Part shown: positions 32,286-44,361 of the stretch, piece after piece | How the letters are laid out: each line of letters opens with the position of its first letter | How positions within the stretch are numbered: the stretch's first letter is position 1 | From: Trichosphaerium sp. ATCC 40318 | Taxonomy: Eukaryota; Discosea; Flabellinia; Trichosidae | Assembly (NCBI GenBank): GCA_038496445.1 | Contig: JALMLS010000516.1 | Span: forward strand, 62,001-126,000 | DNA: 64,000 nucleotides | Reading direction: 5' to 3' | Program-made: the position numbers and the translations under genes | The notes under the pieces: generated by a model | Database searches by the model: none | The model's input: the letters and a program-made list of their open reading frames with translations, nothing else | What the model was told of the DNA's origin: nothing

Positions 32286-35200
32286 TCAGAATCTTTTGTA
32301 CCTTTGAAGTTTTTTCCCACGCCATGATCCCCACATCCTTCTTCGTCTATTTGCTGGAAGTTTGTCTTTCAAGTCAATAACACTTATACGTTTCTTTGTA
32401 GACTCCACCAGCTCGCCTCTTTGATGCATTTTGTATGTCTCATGCTCGACAGTATGTTTAACAATAAACTTAACAACAATCACTTGCTTTTCTTGACCAA
32501 TCCTTGAGTGACGTAAACATACAGTCTGTAGCCTAACTACGTACCTATATGCTCGTCCTATTGCTTGTCCTTCAGTCGCTTCAGCTTCAGATTTTGAACC
32601 AGATACAGGATCTTCAAAGCCAATAAGAGAACTCACTTACTAAGTAGATAACGTACCAACAAGTATTACATACTCAGCTTCAACAAGATTTGTTCCGCTA
32701 GCTGCGTTTTCTGAAGATAATAATAGTATGTTCTTTTCGCCGTTTCTAAATTGCTCTATGGAAGCATCTTTCTGTTTAGCAGTGCTATGAACACTAGTTA
32801 AAAAAAACCAAGAATAAAAAAAGATCCATTTACCCCATTACAGAAATACTGTGAATTCCGTTTTCAAACAGCAAGTGACTCACTTGTTTTAATACTTGAG
32901 CGTACTAGGAAAGTATTTAGGTTCCTGAGGCATTTGAATACAAATATTAAAGTACCTTAGAAAACAGTATTATGCGAGGTTTAGGTTCGTTTGTCAAAAG
33001 ATTTTTTGTGTAATTTAATAAATGTCCTAGTTTTGTTCCATAAATGATGACAGCTTCATCGAGAGTCAAATTATTAAATCCAACTTCTGGAAAGTTCTTG
33101 CTCTAATAAATACAGTTATTTATATCATTTGATTGATTAAAAGAAAAAAACACGTGCTTTAATGCAATAATCTTCATGTTCAAGTTTAGACATGAGCAAT
33201 GATTTTGATTCTTCTTCATTGGTAAACTTTGCCAAACGAAAGCTTAGTTCCTTCTTGATGGTGTCCACATCATACGTTGTAGATTCTCGGGTCCCAAGTT
33301 GATGTTGCTTTTTCTCAATGCATTCCGTGGAGACCTCTTTCTAGACAAAGAATTAAGCCAAGCGTTTGTTTTCCCTTTTTTACAAGTCATACCAAAGTAT
33401 CTATTTTGTTCTCTATGAATGCCTCGAAGGTAGGTATGCTTTTTGTAAGAAAAGCCACTGAGCGTGTTTTTCGAATAAACTCTGACTTCTTCGATTCGTA
33501 CTGACCCACAAACAATGGTGCAGAATTGTTCTAGCATTCAGAAAATGAGTCCAAACTTCTTAGTGAATTGTAAATAAAAAAAAAGAATCACCTCGTGATT
33601 ATCAATTAGCAGCCTGATAGCTGGCATACTCTGTTTGTCGTTCACCAACTTACTCTTCATGGAAGCAAGATGAGCCTAGAATGATTAAAAATGAAGTAGT
33701 TATGTGAGGCAAACCTTGGCGTCTTTTATAAGTTTTACTCTTCTAATCTCCAAGTTATCAGCGCTGTGGTCACATGTTGTTGTTTGCATAGCGCATATTT
33801 TAAACAGTACGGCCTCTGGAGAGTATGGTTAAAGTGTATAAAACTTAATTCTTGGTAAAATAATATTGATGCTACACGTACTATCAGCCTTGCTTTTGAA
33901 TCGAGTAAAAGCATAATTTATACGCTCAATATTGTGAAAGTCAATGAGTTCCACTTTTTCTACAAACGGTGGAATGTCGAACTGAATAAGGTACCATTAA
34001 TCAAGGTTTACAGACTAAGCTTTATAAATATAATATTTTGTACCTCCTTGGCGACAGATAGCTTAGTGTTCTTCCATAAGAAATTTTTAAGAAACAAGTC
34101 TGCCAAAACCCAACTATAATTTTTAGTCAGTATTAGGTTTCTAAGTGTTAATATTTTGTCGTACACGTTATATATTTTATGTTGTTCGCGCTCTTTACCA
34201 CCTGAAGGATAAAAGACACGAACATATCGTTTTCCTTTCATTTTTTCTTCGCGCCAATGCCACGAAAAATGAGGATCAGATGACTTGCCATAAACGAACC
34301 AACATGCACCAATAAGCTTCTCTCTATTGCAACACGAAAAGGTTATTTAATAAATAGAAAAGAGATATAACAAACAACACGTACAAGTTCGGAAATGGTG
34401 TACCAGTGACATACCATTTCATTGCTGCGTGTATACATGCCAAACCGCCTAGTAAAGTTTGATTGATTAACCTAGTGTAATTTTTATTGCGTACGTTGTG
34501 AATCAAGGTCACTTATAATCTCATGCCCTTCATCGAGAATAAGACGATGCCAATTAAACGCAAATAAATTTGGATTCTTGCTATCCATAAAATTTGATTT
34601 TTTAAGCTTTGTAATAGCCTATAAAGAGCCTTTAACACTACAGCGCAACAACCTTTTTCAGTTGAATTAAAAACACTTACAGAACGCTTTTGACTTCGCT
34701 TGGATTTGTATTTTTTATTTTTAATGATGCCATGGGGTATAATAACGATATCTAAGTGTCGCGTTAGTACTTTGCAACCAATTTTGGCTAGCCAAAGATG
34801 ATGCTTGCCTGCGTTTGCTATGTCTCTATAATTTAATTTCTTGAGTTGGGTGATAGTTGTACACGTGATAATATTTAATTCGATATCTGAATGTTCTTGT
34901 AGTTCATCTGCCCACTGTTTACAAAGGTGACTAGGACATAAGACTACATCAAGAGTTAGAACTTTGAAGAAAAGCGAAGCATTCTTGGTACTCAATGTTG
35001 CTTTGGTGACAATGAAGTCGTCCTCGCCCTCTATAACACTAACGCATGGTTCTTTCTCATCTAATTTACCGTATGGGCGCGCTAGAATAACGGCAAGCAC
35101 TAACACAATATTAGAATAAACAAAGAAAAGTGCTTACTCTCTATAGTTTTCCCCAAGCCCATTTCATCTGCAAGCATGCCTAAGAATTAATATTAAGTAG

Positions 35201-36558
35201 GTTAAAATTTAGGCATAAAATACTACAAACCTCCGTAGATGGGTATGGTTTGGTTATACTCGTCTATTTCCTGGCTAGGCACTATTTTCGTTCCAATAAA
35301 ATCAGCAAGAATAGACGAGTTCACAGTATCCCAAGGGACTAACGAGTTGTATGTTATCTCTAACCATTTGTTAGAAAATACTCTTAGCATTATTTGTTAT
35401 ATTACCTAGACCTTCCTTGACACGATCTTCATAACTTACCGCCCAACTTACTGCTTTTAGTTGATACTTGTAGAGAGTAAGTTTGAGATCTTTAGGCACT
35501 TCAATACACTCTGAAGGAACGTCCTAATTAGACAATAAAATTAATAAAAATAAATGGGATTTTTTTAGAAATCGTTTAGGCCTAACTCACGCTTGGGAAT
35601 ACAGCTTTGTAGTCAACTCCGGATAGTAACTTGCTCATCTTTTTTTCGAACAGCTTCTTCGTGTCGTTTAAAATTGGTTCTTGTAAAGGTTTCCTATCAA
35701 ACAACCCATCGGTTAATATCCCAGTTGAAATATTTCAATGTACCATGACCTAAAATAGGATCCACCATTGTACAGATGGCACTCCAGTTCAGCTAAATTT
35801 ACAGACAGAGTTATTTGATAATCATGCTGACCGCCAAAACCATGCAAGGTTTTGATATCTGCTCTCCAAATATCAGGGTGGTCAGCGACCAAGCAAGTTT
35901 CATATCCAGGATGAGAAATATAACGGGATAGTGTACCGTCACGTCCTACTAGCTGCACAAATATAAGCAAAAATCCGCGTAGCATTATTTAGCATGCTTA
36001 CTGTACAGTTTCTACCAAGAAGTTCAGGTTGGGGAGCGTTCTTGTGGAACTCTTGTCGCGCCTTTTCTTGAAATTTTTGTATCTTTTGACTTTTCTCTCG
36101 TCTTACATCCCACGACTCACCGGCAATGTGGTTGTACTCTTTAGGCATCTGTTCTTTGTTGTACTCGGTAGGACACTCATAACAATGGACTGAAGAAACA
36201 AGATACCATCGAAAGCATTTATCTTTTGACACGTCGTGCCATTGATGCTATGAAGCGTAAACAAACCATATAAGTCCCAGAAAGCAACTTACGCTGACTA
36301 ACATGGCTGATGATAAATTAGAGCGCGGCAATAGCTTCAAAATGGCCAATAGAATCTCGTCAGGTATATAAACGTTCTCTTGTGGTAAATTATCATCTGT
36401 GCTGTCAAATTCGTCCGTTTTAGGCTTTTTACGCGGTTCTTCCGCTATTTCAGAGTCCTAGAGCTTTTAGTACAGGCGTTCCTGGTATTATGTACATCGC
36501 GTTTTCTTTTAACGCCGGTACTGAGTGTATCCGGTTCATCGCAGTCCATAGGCTCCAT
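32286..36558 (-). CDS. F-box/SNF2-family ATPase
   Basis: Many exons. ATG 36558 (MEPMDCDEPDTLSTGVKRKR), then an F-box (YIPDEILLAILKLLPRSNL, SSAMLVSHQWHDVSKDKCF). A middle region follows (WDVRREKSQKIQKFQEKARQ, then RDGTLSRYISHPGYETC). The SNF2 motor is canonical: GGMLADEMGLGKTIE (I), VVLCPSHLCKQWADELQEH (Ia), RLILDEGHEI (II), MKWYVTGTPFPNL (III) and EGQAIGRAYR|IGQEKQVIVV (VI, split by a 42-nt intron at about 32507-32548). The tail is basic (KLPANRRRRMWGSWRGKK). F-box plus SNF2 is also known in plants. Expected nuclear, coupling remodelling to ubiquitin ligation; substrate unknown. Paralogue in opposite orientation at 20505-24900. Confidence 0.8.
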
Positions 36559-36788
36559 CACTCCAATTGACAATGTCTTCGCTCCTCACTTAGAGTACAA
36601 TTAAGGCTACTTTTAAATTCCATTCTCCTTTTTTGCTCCGCACAATTTCTGGATGCTGATCACTGGTACTGAGAGAAATCAGAAAAAAAATGAATGATAG
36701 CAGATACAATAAACAAGCCACGTGATTTTTTTCAGTTCTCTTGAATTTTTAACTATTTTTATTTACAGTTGTCAAGTGAGCCTACTAG

Positions 36789-37602
36789 CTAGGTTGAGTC
36801 TATCATGTCTTTAAGAACTTCTATATTATCGCTTTCTACAGCGTATTTCCACGATTCTTCTTGTCCAAGTATGTTTGGAGCGTCGCGAAATGTGAAGTTT
36901 AGCCTGACATTTTTTAAACTATCTGGCAAAAAGTCTGGAGCAGAATTCTCAACTACATCATGAACACAGTGCATTAATTTACGCAATGGACCTCCCCTAT
37001 ATATATGTAAGTATATTTACACTGTATTCAGCCATTAGTACCAAACTAGAACATCACCAGATTCCAATAACAGTTTACTTTCTCCTCGTCCAAAAAGTTT
37101 ATATCCAAAATTACACGAATTACCAATAGAAATTGAAACAATTGGATGGTTGTTGTCACCATCATTTTTGTCTGTATCTGCGTGCCAATACATACCATCA
37201 GCAGTTGCATAATGAAGTAATAGTAGATGTGTTGGGTTCATTTCAGGCATTTTATTATCACAACCCCTTGCAAGCGAAACCAAAGCGCTAGAAGTGGTTA
37301 CTACAACTCCTTTTGATGGAAACTCCGAAAATAACTTACTCGCATATTTTTCTTATCGTTTCTGGTTCCTTGAAGGATGTTATGGCGTCGTATATCCTCC
37401 CTCGCCCTTTATCGCTGTTTAAAACTTTTTCGCCTGATTTCATAGTATGCCAAAAACTATGGTCCGTTTGATGTCCTGCATGCAAAGCGTAGTTCGCAAA
37501 CCATGTTTGTTGCTCTGTTGAGAAAGCATTTTTTAGCAGCACTAATCCAGGAGCTATAACTGTAGCATTAGTAGCACTAGGTGTTGTAGGAATGGTGGAC
37601 AT
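36789..37602 (-). CDS. AlkB-type Fe(II)/2-oxoglutarate dioxygenase
   Basis: Three exons. ATG 37602 (MSTIPTTPSATNATVIAPGL); the codon used further upstream is TTG and unlikely. Exon 2 has the iron-binding HxD (MYWHADTDKNDG) and the strand PIVSISIGNSCNFGYKLF, then LESGDVLVW; exon 3 gives GGPLRKLMHCVHDV with the distal His and NVRLNFTFRDAP with the 2-oxoglutarate Arg. All metal and cofactor ligands are present, so it should be active. AlkB proteins remove alkyl groups from DNA, RNA or proteins. The HxD surroundings resemble ALKBH1-like rather than bacterial AlkB proteins, but I cannot place it firmly. It shares an upstream region of about 130 bp with the CBS protein gene (head to head). Confidence 0.85.
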
Positions 37603-37732
37603 TGTTATTTTGTCTTTTTCTTCCAAAGTAATAGGCGAAATTAGTCAAAGTTTCAATGAACAAACCGTTGGTTTTGCTATCCAAATATCTCTGCTTTTTT
37701 TCAACCAAATAAGTTGTCGTTACGAGATAATC

Positions 37733-39638
37733 ATGTGCGACTACTCTTTTGTTAGAGAACAGATACAATTCTTAGAGAAAATGGTACTAGACCCAGCAAA
37801 CGTACCAGACGCAAATTTGAGGTACGATCGCTAAAAAGATCGCTAATTCTTAACGCCTCGTAATAGAGATCGGCTCATGACGATATTTCAAACTGTCGAT
37901 AGCCAACTCACCAGTATACAAAACTACACTGAGAACGAAAGCCGGTACGCTATTTCAGACATGCCCTAGCTACTCCGAGTTACCTAACTGTTTTTGTTAG
38001 AAAAAAAGGTGCATTGAGCGTTCACGTGTTCCTTCTTATCCTTACGTTGTATAAGTAATATACAGAGAGCGTATAGATGAACTAGAAGCAGAGGTATCTG
38101 CTTACAAAAAAAGATCTGGCATAGAAGCTCTTGTAGCTTCGCAAATGGAAGGTCCAGGGTTATCAAGTGGTAGAGCTGCTCTATTGTTTGAAACTGCAGC
38201 GTTAGCTCAAGGCACGTGATATTTTTTGTTGTTAAACAATTCTCATGTTGAGAAGAACTTAATAGCATTGAGCTGGAGTTACGTGGAGTTATAAGAAAGT
38301 ACAAGGACTTGGAGAATCAAGATGCTTCTAAGTTTTGGCAAAATCTAGAAGTAAGAAAGTTTGTCCCAATGTCAGTTGTGGTACTGAATCATTTTATAGC
38401 CGTGTTTAACTTAATCACCGTTTTTAGGTTTCTATAGACTCAGCTGATAGCTTTGAGCATGCACTAAACGTTGTTGCAAAGAATCCAGCGCCTATAATAG
38501 ATAAACAAAGTGTTGACATTGTTGTACGTTTTTTTTGTTCAAAACAATGGAGATTCTTATTGACACTTTAAAGTCTTACTTGACTTTCTACGACTTGATT
38601 GCGTTTATGGTCGAAAAGGCAGGATCAATAGGTAAATTCGAACACCTTTTAGAAACTGAGACGCTGTCTGAATTCATGGGATCATCAAAGATAAATGTAT
38701 GCTTGTTTTCAATAGTGGAAATTTCCATAACTGTTCTGAAGGTAGTAGAAGCAAGAGAGTTCTGTTCAGTGTACATGAAAGACGGCTATAAGAATCTCCT
38801 TAAAGGCTTTGAATCTGGTACTTATAAAGCTATAGCTATCAATTAAAATAACATGCTTAAAAGGACAGCAACTAGTTGGATTGATGGACAAAGATGATAT
38901 GGTTTGTATGTTCCTATTTTTTTTTTACATTAATAACACAAATCGCAGGGAATTTTCTTACACCAGGAGTATTTCGCCACGTGTTTTCGAGGTTTTTGAA
39001 GAAAGTATCTTTAGCTACTCCCGAGAAGATGGGAGACGTAATAAAAGGAAATATCCAACTGGACCCGGCTGTTATACTCCCTCACAAAATTAGAGTTATT
39101 GATATGATTGTACGACTACAAGTGTGATTAACAACTGTTAACAAATATTAGTTAAAAATGAGTTCGTGGAAAGGAAAGCGTGTGCTTGGTATTGCAGATG
39201 AAAAAGGAGAACTGGTAGCTTCTATTGATCCAGAATGTCGATTCTTCCGAAGGTATGTGCAAGACCTTTTGGAACAACTTTTGGTTTCAGTTGCAATATT
39301 AATAATTCTCAAAGATACACGTCCTACACCCGGCTTTCTGACTTGAACTGGTCCGTAGGTGAGTATCTGAATGTTTATATCTACTTATACAATATTTAAC
39401 ACTTCTTTCTACCAGGTGAATTCTTTACCAACAGAGAAGCTGTTCCTATTTGCATCGATATTTCTGGTACTTTTTTATTTATTTTCCACGTTTTTTTGAC
39501 ATGGTGTGTTTAGAGAACATTGAGGAAGTTATCAAACAAATTGTGATGCATAAACCACCTTACCTTTGGGTAACAGAAGAAGGGTTGCCGGTAGGTATAT
39601 TACACTACAATAGACTTGTAGAGTACCTCACGAAGTAA
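37733..39638 (+). CDS. coiled-coil protein with CBS-like domains
   Basis: About ten exons from ATG 37733 (MCDYSFVREQIQFLEKM). The N-terminal part is helical (MTIFQTVDSQLTSIQNYTEN, RIDELEAEVSAYKKRSGIEA, IELELRGVIRKYKDLENQD). The C-terminal half has CBS-like units: EAREFCSVYMKDGYKNLLKG with LVGLMDKDDM, then PAVILPHKIRVIDMIVRLQ with KRVLGIADEKGELVASIDPE, and ENIEEVIKQIVMHKPPYLWV with EEGLPVGILHYNRLVEYLTK at the end. CBS pairs bind adenine nucleotides and regulate partners; four units would resemble AMPK-gamma, but the coiled coil is not part of that family. Function inferred only broadly. Some internal exon borders are uncertain. Confidence 0.55.
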
Positions 39639-39877
39639 ATCGAAAGATTCTATGATGATAACATAATAATAAAAAAAACCAAAGCTCCGTTTGTTGTACT
39701 TGCTTTACCAATGAATTTATTACACCTATTGTATCTAATAGTTCATATTACCTTAACACTAACTGGTTCATCTTTCGTCACGTGAGTAGAAACGTCGTAC
39801 GAAAAAAAGCCGACCAATTTTTTTTTCAAAGTCAAACTAAATCTGGTAAAAACTACCACTTGTGCAACTGTATTGAC

Positions 39878-42299
39878 ATGGATTTCGAGTTAAACGAACC
39901 AGGTACCTTCCTCCTATTTGTCTCTCATAAATAACACACTCAGAGAACCCATTTAATAAAAAGAAAAGCAAACAAAACAAGCAACGCCCCAAAACCACCA
40001 AACAGCATCCCAAGAAGCACGATTCGAGTAAAAAACCGACTACAGCCGTACAAAAGCGCACATGGGCGGTAAATTCGAGTAACTGCACCATTGTACCACC
40101 CAAACGGACTACGGACAAGGCACATATAGATTGTATACCGCTTGAGGCGTTATTCCATATTTTATCATTCCTGAGTGCATCAGAACACATTACTTTCGAG
40201 TAAGTTTTCCAGTATAAGATCTCGACTTCTGACACTTGTAGATGTGTTAGAACTTCTTGGAATGATATCATAGCAGACGACAAAGTGTGGCGGTTAATGC
40301 TTCCAAAGAGTATGCGTAATAAAGGCCCCAAAGGCAGTAATAGAAAAAAGGTATTATTTTATTGAAACTTTTTTTTGTTGCTTTTTTTTCCCGCACGTGT
40401 GCGCAGTTAAGTGTGACTTTACCCATAGGTTCTTCAAATTGAATCAGTGGCACATTGGAAAGAGTATGTTTCATCAGAGTTATCACCAAAGAACCCTGGT
40501 TAATTCCAGAAGAAAGTCTTGTCTTTGATGTTCCTCGGGTTACACTGTAATGATTTTTTGTTTTAGGAGGTTTAACAATGCTACAACTATTTCTGAAATA
40601 CATGTAAGGAAGATACTCCCAATTAGACTTATTCAACGACCCTCGTATTCTGAAATTTTAGTGATAGCACAATTCAAGCATTGTGATACCTTGTCAAGTG
40701 TATTTTCAGTGTTATTGGACAGCAAGTCAAACTTGAATAGTTTTTCAGACGTCTCAGGCATTTATAGTCAACAAGGGAACTATGTATACCATAACAGTGA
40801 GTTCAAGCTTGTACCAATCACCCATCTTTAGTAACAATCAATTTTTATAGTGGAGACAGATGTGATGACAGTTGCAATGTTAAAGGGAAGAAATACCAGG
40901 CGCAAATTGGAGGTTTATAAAGTCAAGCAGTCAACTCTATTGAAACGTCCTGTTACTCTTGATTTAGGGATTTATAAGAAGTGTATCTCTAATATATCTG
41001 TTGGTGAAGATTACGTTGTACGTTGACGCTAAATGTAGACCAATCTCATTCTTTTTTTTTTGATAGACAGGTCAGATGCATAAGTAATTTTGTGGAATAT
41101 AAAGAAGGCTACAAAGAATGCAAAGTAAACAAACAGTGTCTGCAGTTGTAATGTTTTAACATGTCATACTTTAGGGTTATCAAATACTCTATTGTGAAGA
41201 GCAACCATTTTGCATTTCTTCTTGGTACTTACACAGATGGTACTCTTTATTATAATAATAAGAAAGGTAAAGTTGTATTGATACCTTCAGAAAACGTACA
41301 CATACTCCTGAGCTGTTTTATTGAAAACAAGACCAATCTTAAGGCAGTATCGCTTTTGAGACAGTTTCAAAAATTACGACATTTTTGGTACTTTTGGGAT
41401 TTCGAGAATCTTTGAGACGTTTTTACTCACCTCATAACTATCTTAAACTTCAATTACTATTTTAAACATGTATACAGGATTCTATACTTATAGCCATAAA
41501 AAATTTGCGATTCGTTTATGCTGTGCCGAGGAAAAGTATCAGCAGTCAAAGCAATTTTTCTAAAAACACGTTTTCAAAATTACAGAATGTCAGAGACTGT
41601 CAAAGCGATGCTGCCTCTATCAAGTCTTATAGTCTGTTTTGAAGGAAGATTCAACTAATAATCCTTAGCCTGAGTCTGTTATGGAGATTCTTTCCATGGG
41701 TAAAGCTATTTTGCAAGCTAAGCTATATTGTGAAAAACCAGCAAACCGTTTCTATGGATCAAAGCTATTGATTGTACAATTAGCTTATTCTTTTTGGAAA
41801 CAAAAGAACTTGTTTTATTGTTGAAAGAGCGATTAACGACAAGAAAGTTTCACTCAATTTTCTACGCTGAAAAAGGTACAAAAAAAAGAACCTTTTATTA
41901 CCAGTTTTTTTTCTTGTTTTTTTCTCTTTTCTTTTTCTTGTCTGATCTTACTTAGGTTATTTTCTATACATGTGCGGGCCTGATAATGATCGTGCTATAA
42001 ATGAGAAGTTTCAAGCTAGGATCTATGATATCAATTCAAGAAAGCAAATATGGATGCACGCTGTTAATGAAAATGTTCACATTAACCACTTTGATTTTAA
42101 AAATAATATATGGGTAAAAATTCTACAAAGCAAACGAGGAGAACAAAAACAAATTGTTTTTGCATGCCCTGCAACTGGCTCTACAATCTCAAAATGCACC
42201 TATTTCTTGGAGTCCTCAATACTTGAAATAGCAAATGGCAAGATGTTCTTTTACAGCTACTCTGATGGTCAAGCAAAGTGTTCCCTAAAAATGGTGTAG
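39878..42299 (+). CDS. F-box protein with propeller-like C-terminal region
   Basis: Exon 1 (MDFELNEP) is followed by a long intron (39903-40130, 228 nt) and then the F-box: DCIPLEALFHILSFLSASEH, ITFECVRTSWNDIIADDKVW, RLMLPKSMRNK. Later exons give beta-rich segments (YSIVKSNHFAFLLGTYTDGT, ARIYDINSRKQIWMHAVNEN, HFDFKNNIWVKILQ, EIANGKMFFYSYSDGQ), a pattern like a diverged beta-propeller. The gene at 42586-43911 on the other strand has the same plan and similar strand wording (VRYSDGREEA), so the two form a convergent paralogue pair. Role as SCF substrate adaptor is inferred from the F-box. Confidence 0.65.
39940..40125 (-). CDS. possible nested small membrane protein, 61 aa
   Basis: This frame sits wholly inside the unusually long first intron of the F-box gene on the opposite strand. 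It starts with ATG at 40125 (MCLVRSPFGWYNGAVTRIYR) and ends with a strong membrane helix (VLLGMLFGGFGALLVLFAFL, then FIKWVL). The intron is about four times the local norm and less AT-rich than usual, which is why the frame is listed. No homologue was recognised; it could be chance. Confidence 0.35.
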   Translation of the reverse strand: MCLVRSPFGWYNGAVTRIYRPCALLYGCSRFFTRIVLLGMLFGGFGALLVLFAFLFIKWVL

Positions 42300-42585
42300 T
42301 TTGAACGCCTTCTTACCTGTTTATTTCACAAGCTTGGGCGACACTGATATAGTTATCATATACAGTTGTAGTTTACTTTGGATGTAAAATAGATCACATG
42401 TTTAATGAAGTGTCTCAGTCACCAAACGTTTATTTTTAATTGGGAACGTGGTTAGAATAAATATTAGGCTCTTTATTTTACAACCGCTAGATTCCCTCGA
42501 GGATACACTCTATTATTGTATAGTTATGTCAATCAAAATAATTCCGTATTTTTTTAGCACAGTGGAACGTAAACACAGTGTTGTT

Positions 42586-43911
42586 TCAGTAAAACCAGAA
42601 GCCATTAGATGCATCTTTGTATTCTGTTTCAGCTGGTGGCAGATAGCATTTTTTTGCAAATATTTTACCCATGTTTTCATAGTAACACCATGCTGGAAAA
42701 AAAAAAATCAGACGAATCAGAAAAAAAGAAGAAAATGCAATTAGTGTCGTACATTTTGAATGTGCAAGGAATTTAGAAGCAACACGAAAAGTATTAAATT
42801 GCCGTAATTGTTTGCCTACTATTTCGGTAAAATAAACGTCGCCATTGGAGTCTAGGAGTGCAAGAATATTATTGCCCAAATACATATAACTTCTTAATTG
42901 ACCAAAACTTGTTCTATTAATAGCCTCCTCTCTCCCATCACTATATCTCACTAAAAGCTCGCCAGTGTGTTGAAAGAAAAATATGTGCTTATCATTGTCA
43001 GCTACAAAGTCAAAATAGTTGTTGTCAGATGAAGAAAAAGGTATACTCTAAACAAAGTCATAAGTACAAAAAAAAAAAAACATTGTGAGTTAACTTCACA
43101 AGTACCTTCAAGATTACACCCTTTTTAGAATCACACAAATCTATAGTGCTATTTTTTGTGTTATACATAGCAAGCGAATCAGGATAATCTTTATCATCAA
43201 TAGGAATCACGTGCTCAAAATCAATTGTTTTGGTCCACTTTGGTTTCTTTTTTCTCATATCCATCTTTAAAAAGAAACGCTTACTACGAAAGTGTAGAAA
43301 GTTCTTTGTCTTGAAAACTCTAGCACGAAGCTTTGATGGCATAAAAGCAAGGAAAGGAGCACGCTCATATTTGTTTAAAATGACCTTTGGTTTACCCCAC
43401 GTGCAATTACTGTTGTTACCTTCTTCTGGTAAAGTTAATTGATACATCTAGTAGAAGGAAAGTTAAATACAAGTATTTCTTTACGCTATTCAGTGAGTAC
43501 CTTGAAGGTCCTTTTATTTTGGTGCATAGTCGTGATGAACAACTAAAAATAACATGTTAACTGATTTATTATAAATATGAGTTGTAAGTTACGAAGCAGG
43601 TCCTGTTATGAACTTACCTTGCCATGAGAAGCCACTAACCCGCATACTTTAACTACTGAATCGTTTTGGTGATCTTTAACGTTAAATATCTCCCTAGGTG
43701 GTAGAGCGTTCATAATCTCATGCTATCCGCGATTAATCAGCTGGTAAAAAAGTGATTGTACCATAAACTTGGTACTACTCATCACGAACGTATGCCAACC
43801 CCGATTTAGGCGGCATACATGCTTTTTAGACTCGCTGCTGGTCATTTCAAGGATTAGCGTGAGTATTTCTGGTGGCAATACATCAATTGGCGACTCTGCA
43901 AGCGGTTCCAT
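42586..43911 (-). CDS. F-box protein with propeller-like C-terminal region (paralogue)
   Basis: ATG 43911 (MEPLAESPIDVLPPEILTLI) opens an F-box (LEMTSSESKKHVCRLNRGWH). After short exons come KPKVILNKYERAPFLAFMP, a basic stretch (MDMRKKKPKWTKTIDFEHVI), SLAMYNTKNSTIDLCDSKKG, then DNDKHIFFFQHTGELLVRYS and SYMYLGNNILALLDSNGDVY. These alternate strands and turns as in a propeller. The last exon is joined by an intron with GTACGACACTAA donor region and ends ASNGFWFY. Related to the convergent gene at 39878-42299; their 3' ends are 286 bp apart. Adaptor role inferred from the F-box. Confidence 0.65.
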
Positions 43912-43988
43912 TCTTAGACGTTGTACTTGTGCGACTGAGTTGAAAGTTAAGTGATTTAGATTTCAATGATTACAATGTTGCGTTGTAC

Positions 43989-44228
43989 ATGTCACTAATC
44001 TCGGAAGAAAGTATCAAATCATCTGACAGATACGATTGTATCTATGTGTCTGACAGTACTAGCTGGACTTACATACATTAAATCATTCTAGCACTTTACG
44101 TCGGAATTGCCCCGGATTTACCATTAGATAGGACAACAGTCAATTTCAGGGATACAGCTTTGGGGGAAACACGCTCAGTGTTTGGTGGCTCTAGGGTAGC
44201 CACACGAGCGGATTTATTCTACATTTAG
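43989..44228 (+). CDS. small two-exon protein, 67 aa
   Basis: Exon 1 is 43989-44055 (MSLISEESIKSSDRYDCIYV) and exon 2 is 44092-44228; the 36-nt intron has GT-AG ends and joins in frame to give exactly 67 codons plus TAG. The second exon encodes LYVGIAPDLPLDRTTVNFRD followed by TALGETRSVFGGSRVATRAD. The two strong hairpins visible in the DNA near 44165-44205 fall inside this exon. The frame is low in AT-driven residues compared with random intergenic DNA, which favours a real gene. The protein was not recognised. It is head to head with the F-box gene at 42586-43911 (77 bp apart). Confidence 0.5.
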
Positions 44229-44361
44229 TTGCAATCTCAATTAAAAAAGTAAAACCAAACTTGAAGTAAACCCTTAGCATTTTATCATTGTACAATAAAA
44301 TCTTTCTCAGAGTTAGTTAGTTTTAGCTGATATGAATCATACTTCAGCTTCAAGTATTTCT

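Noticed and set aside
38212-38271. Second GC-AG intron starting at GCACGTG
   Set aside because: A GT donor three bases downstream gives the correct phase (GGC AC|C ATT), so no GC donor is needed.
39837-40331. 164-codon minus-strand frame over the start of the F-box gene
   Set aside because: It runs antisense through F-box exons; only the 61-aa frame confined to the long intron was kept, and that only as possible.
44155-44210. Two strong adjacent hairpins as a non-coding RNA
   Set aside because: They lie inside the second exon of an in-frame two-exon gene, which explains the region better; no snRNA or snoRNA motif was seen.
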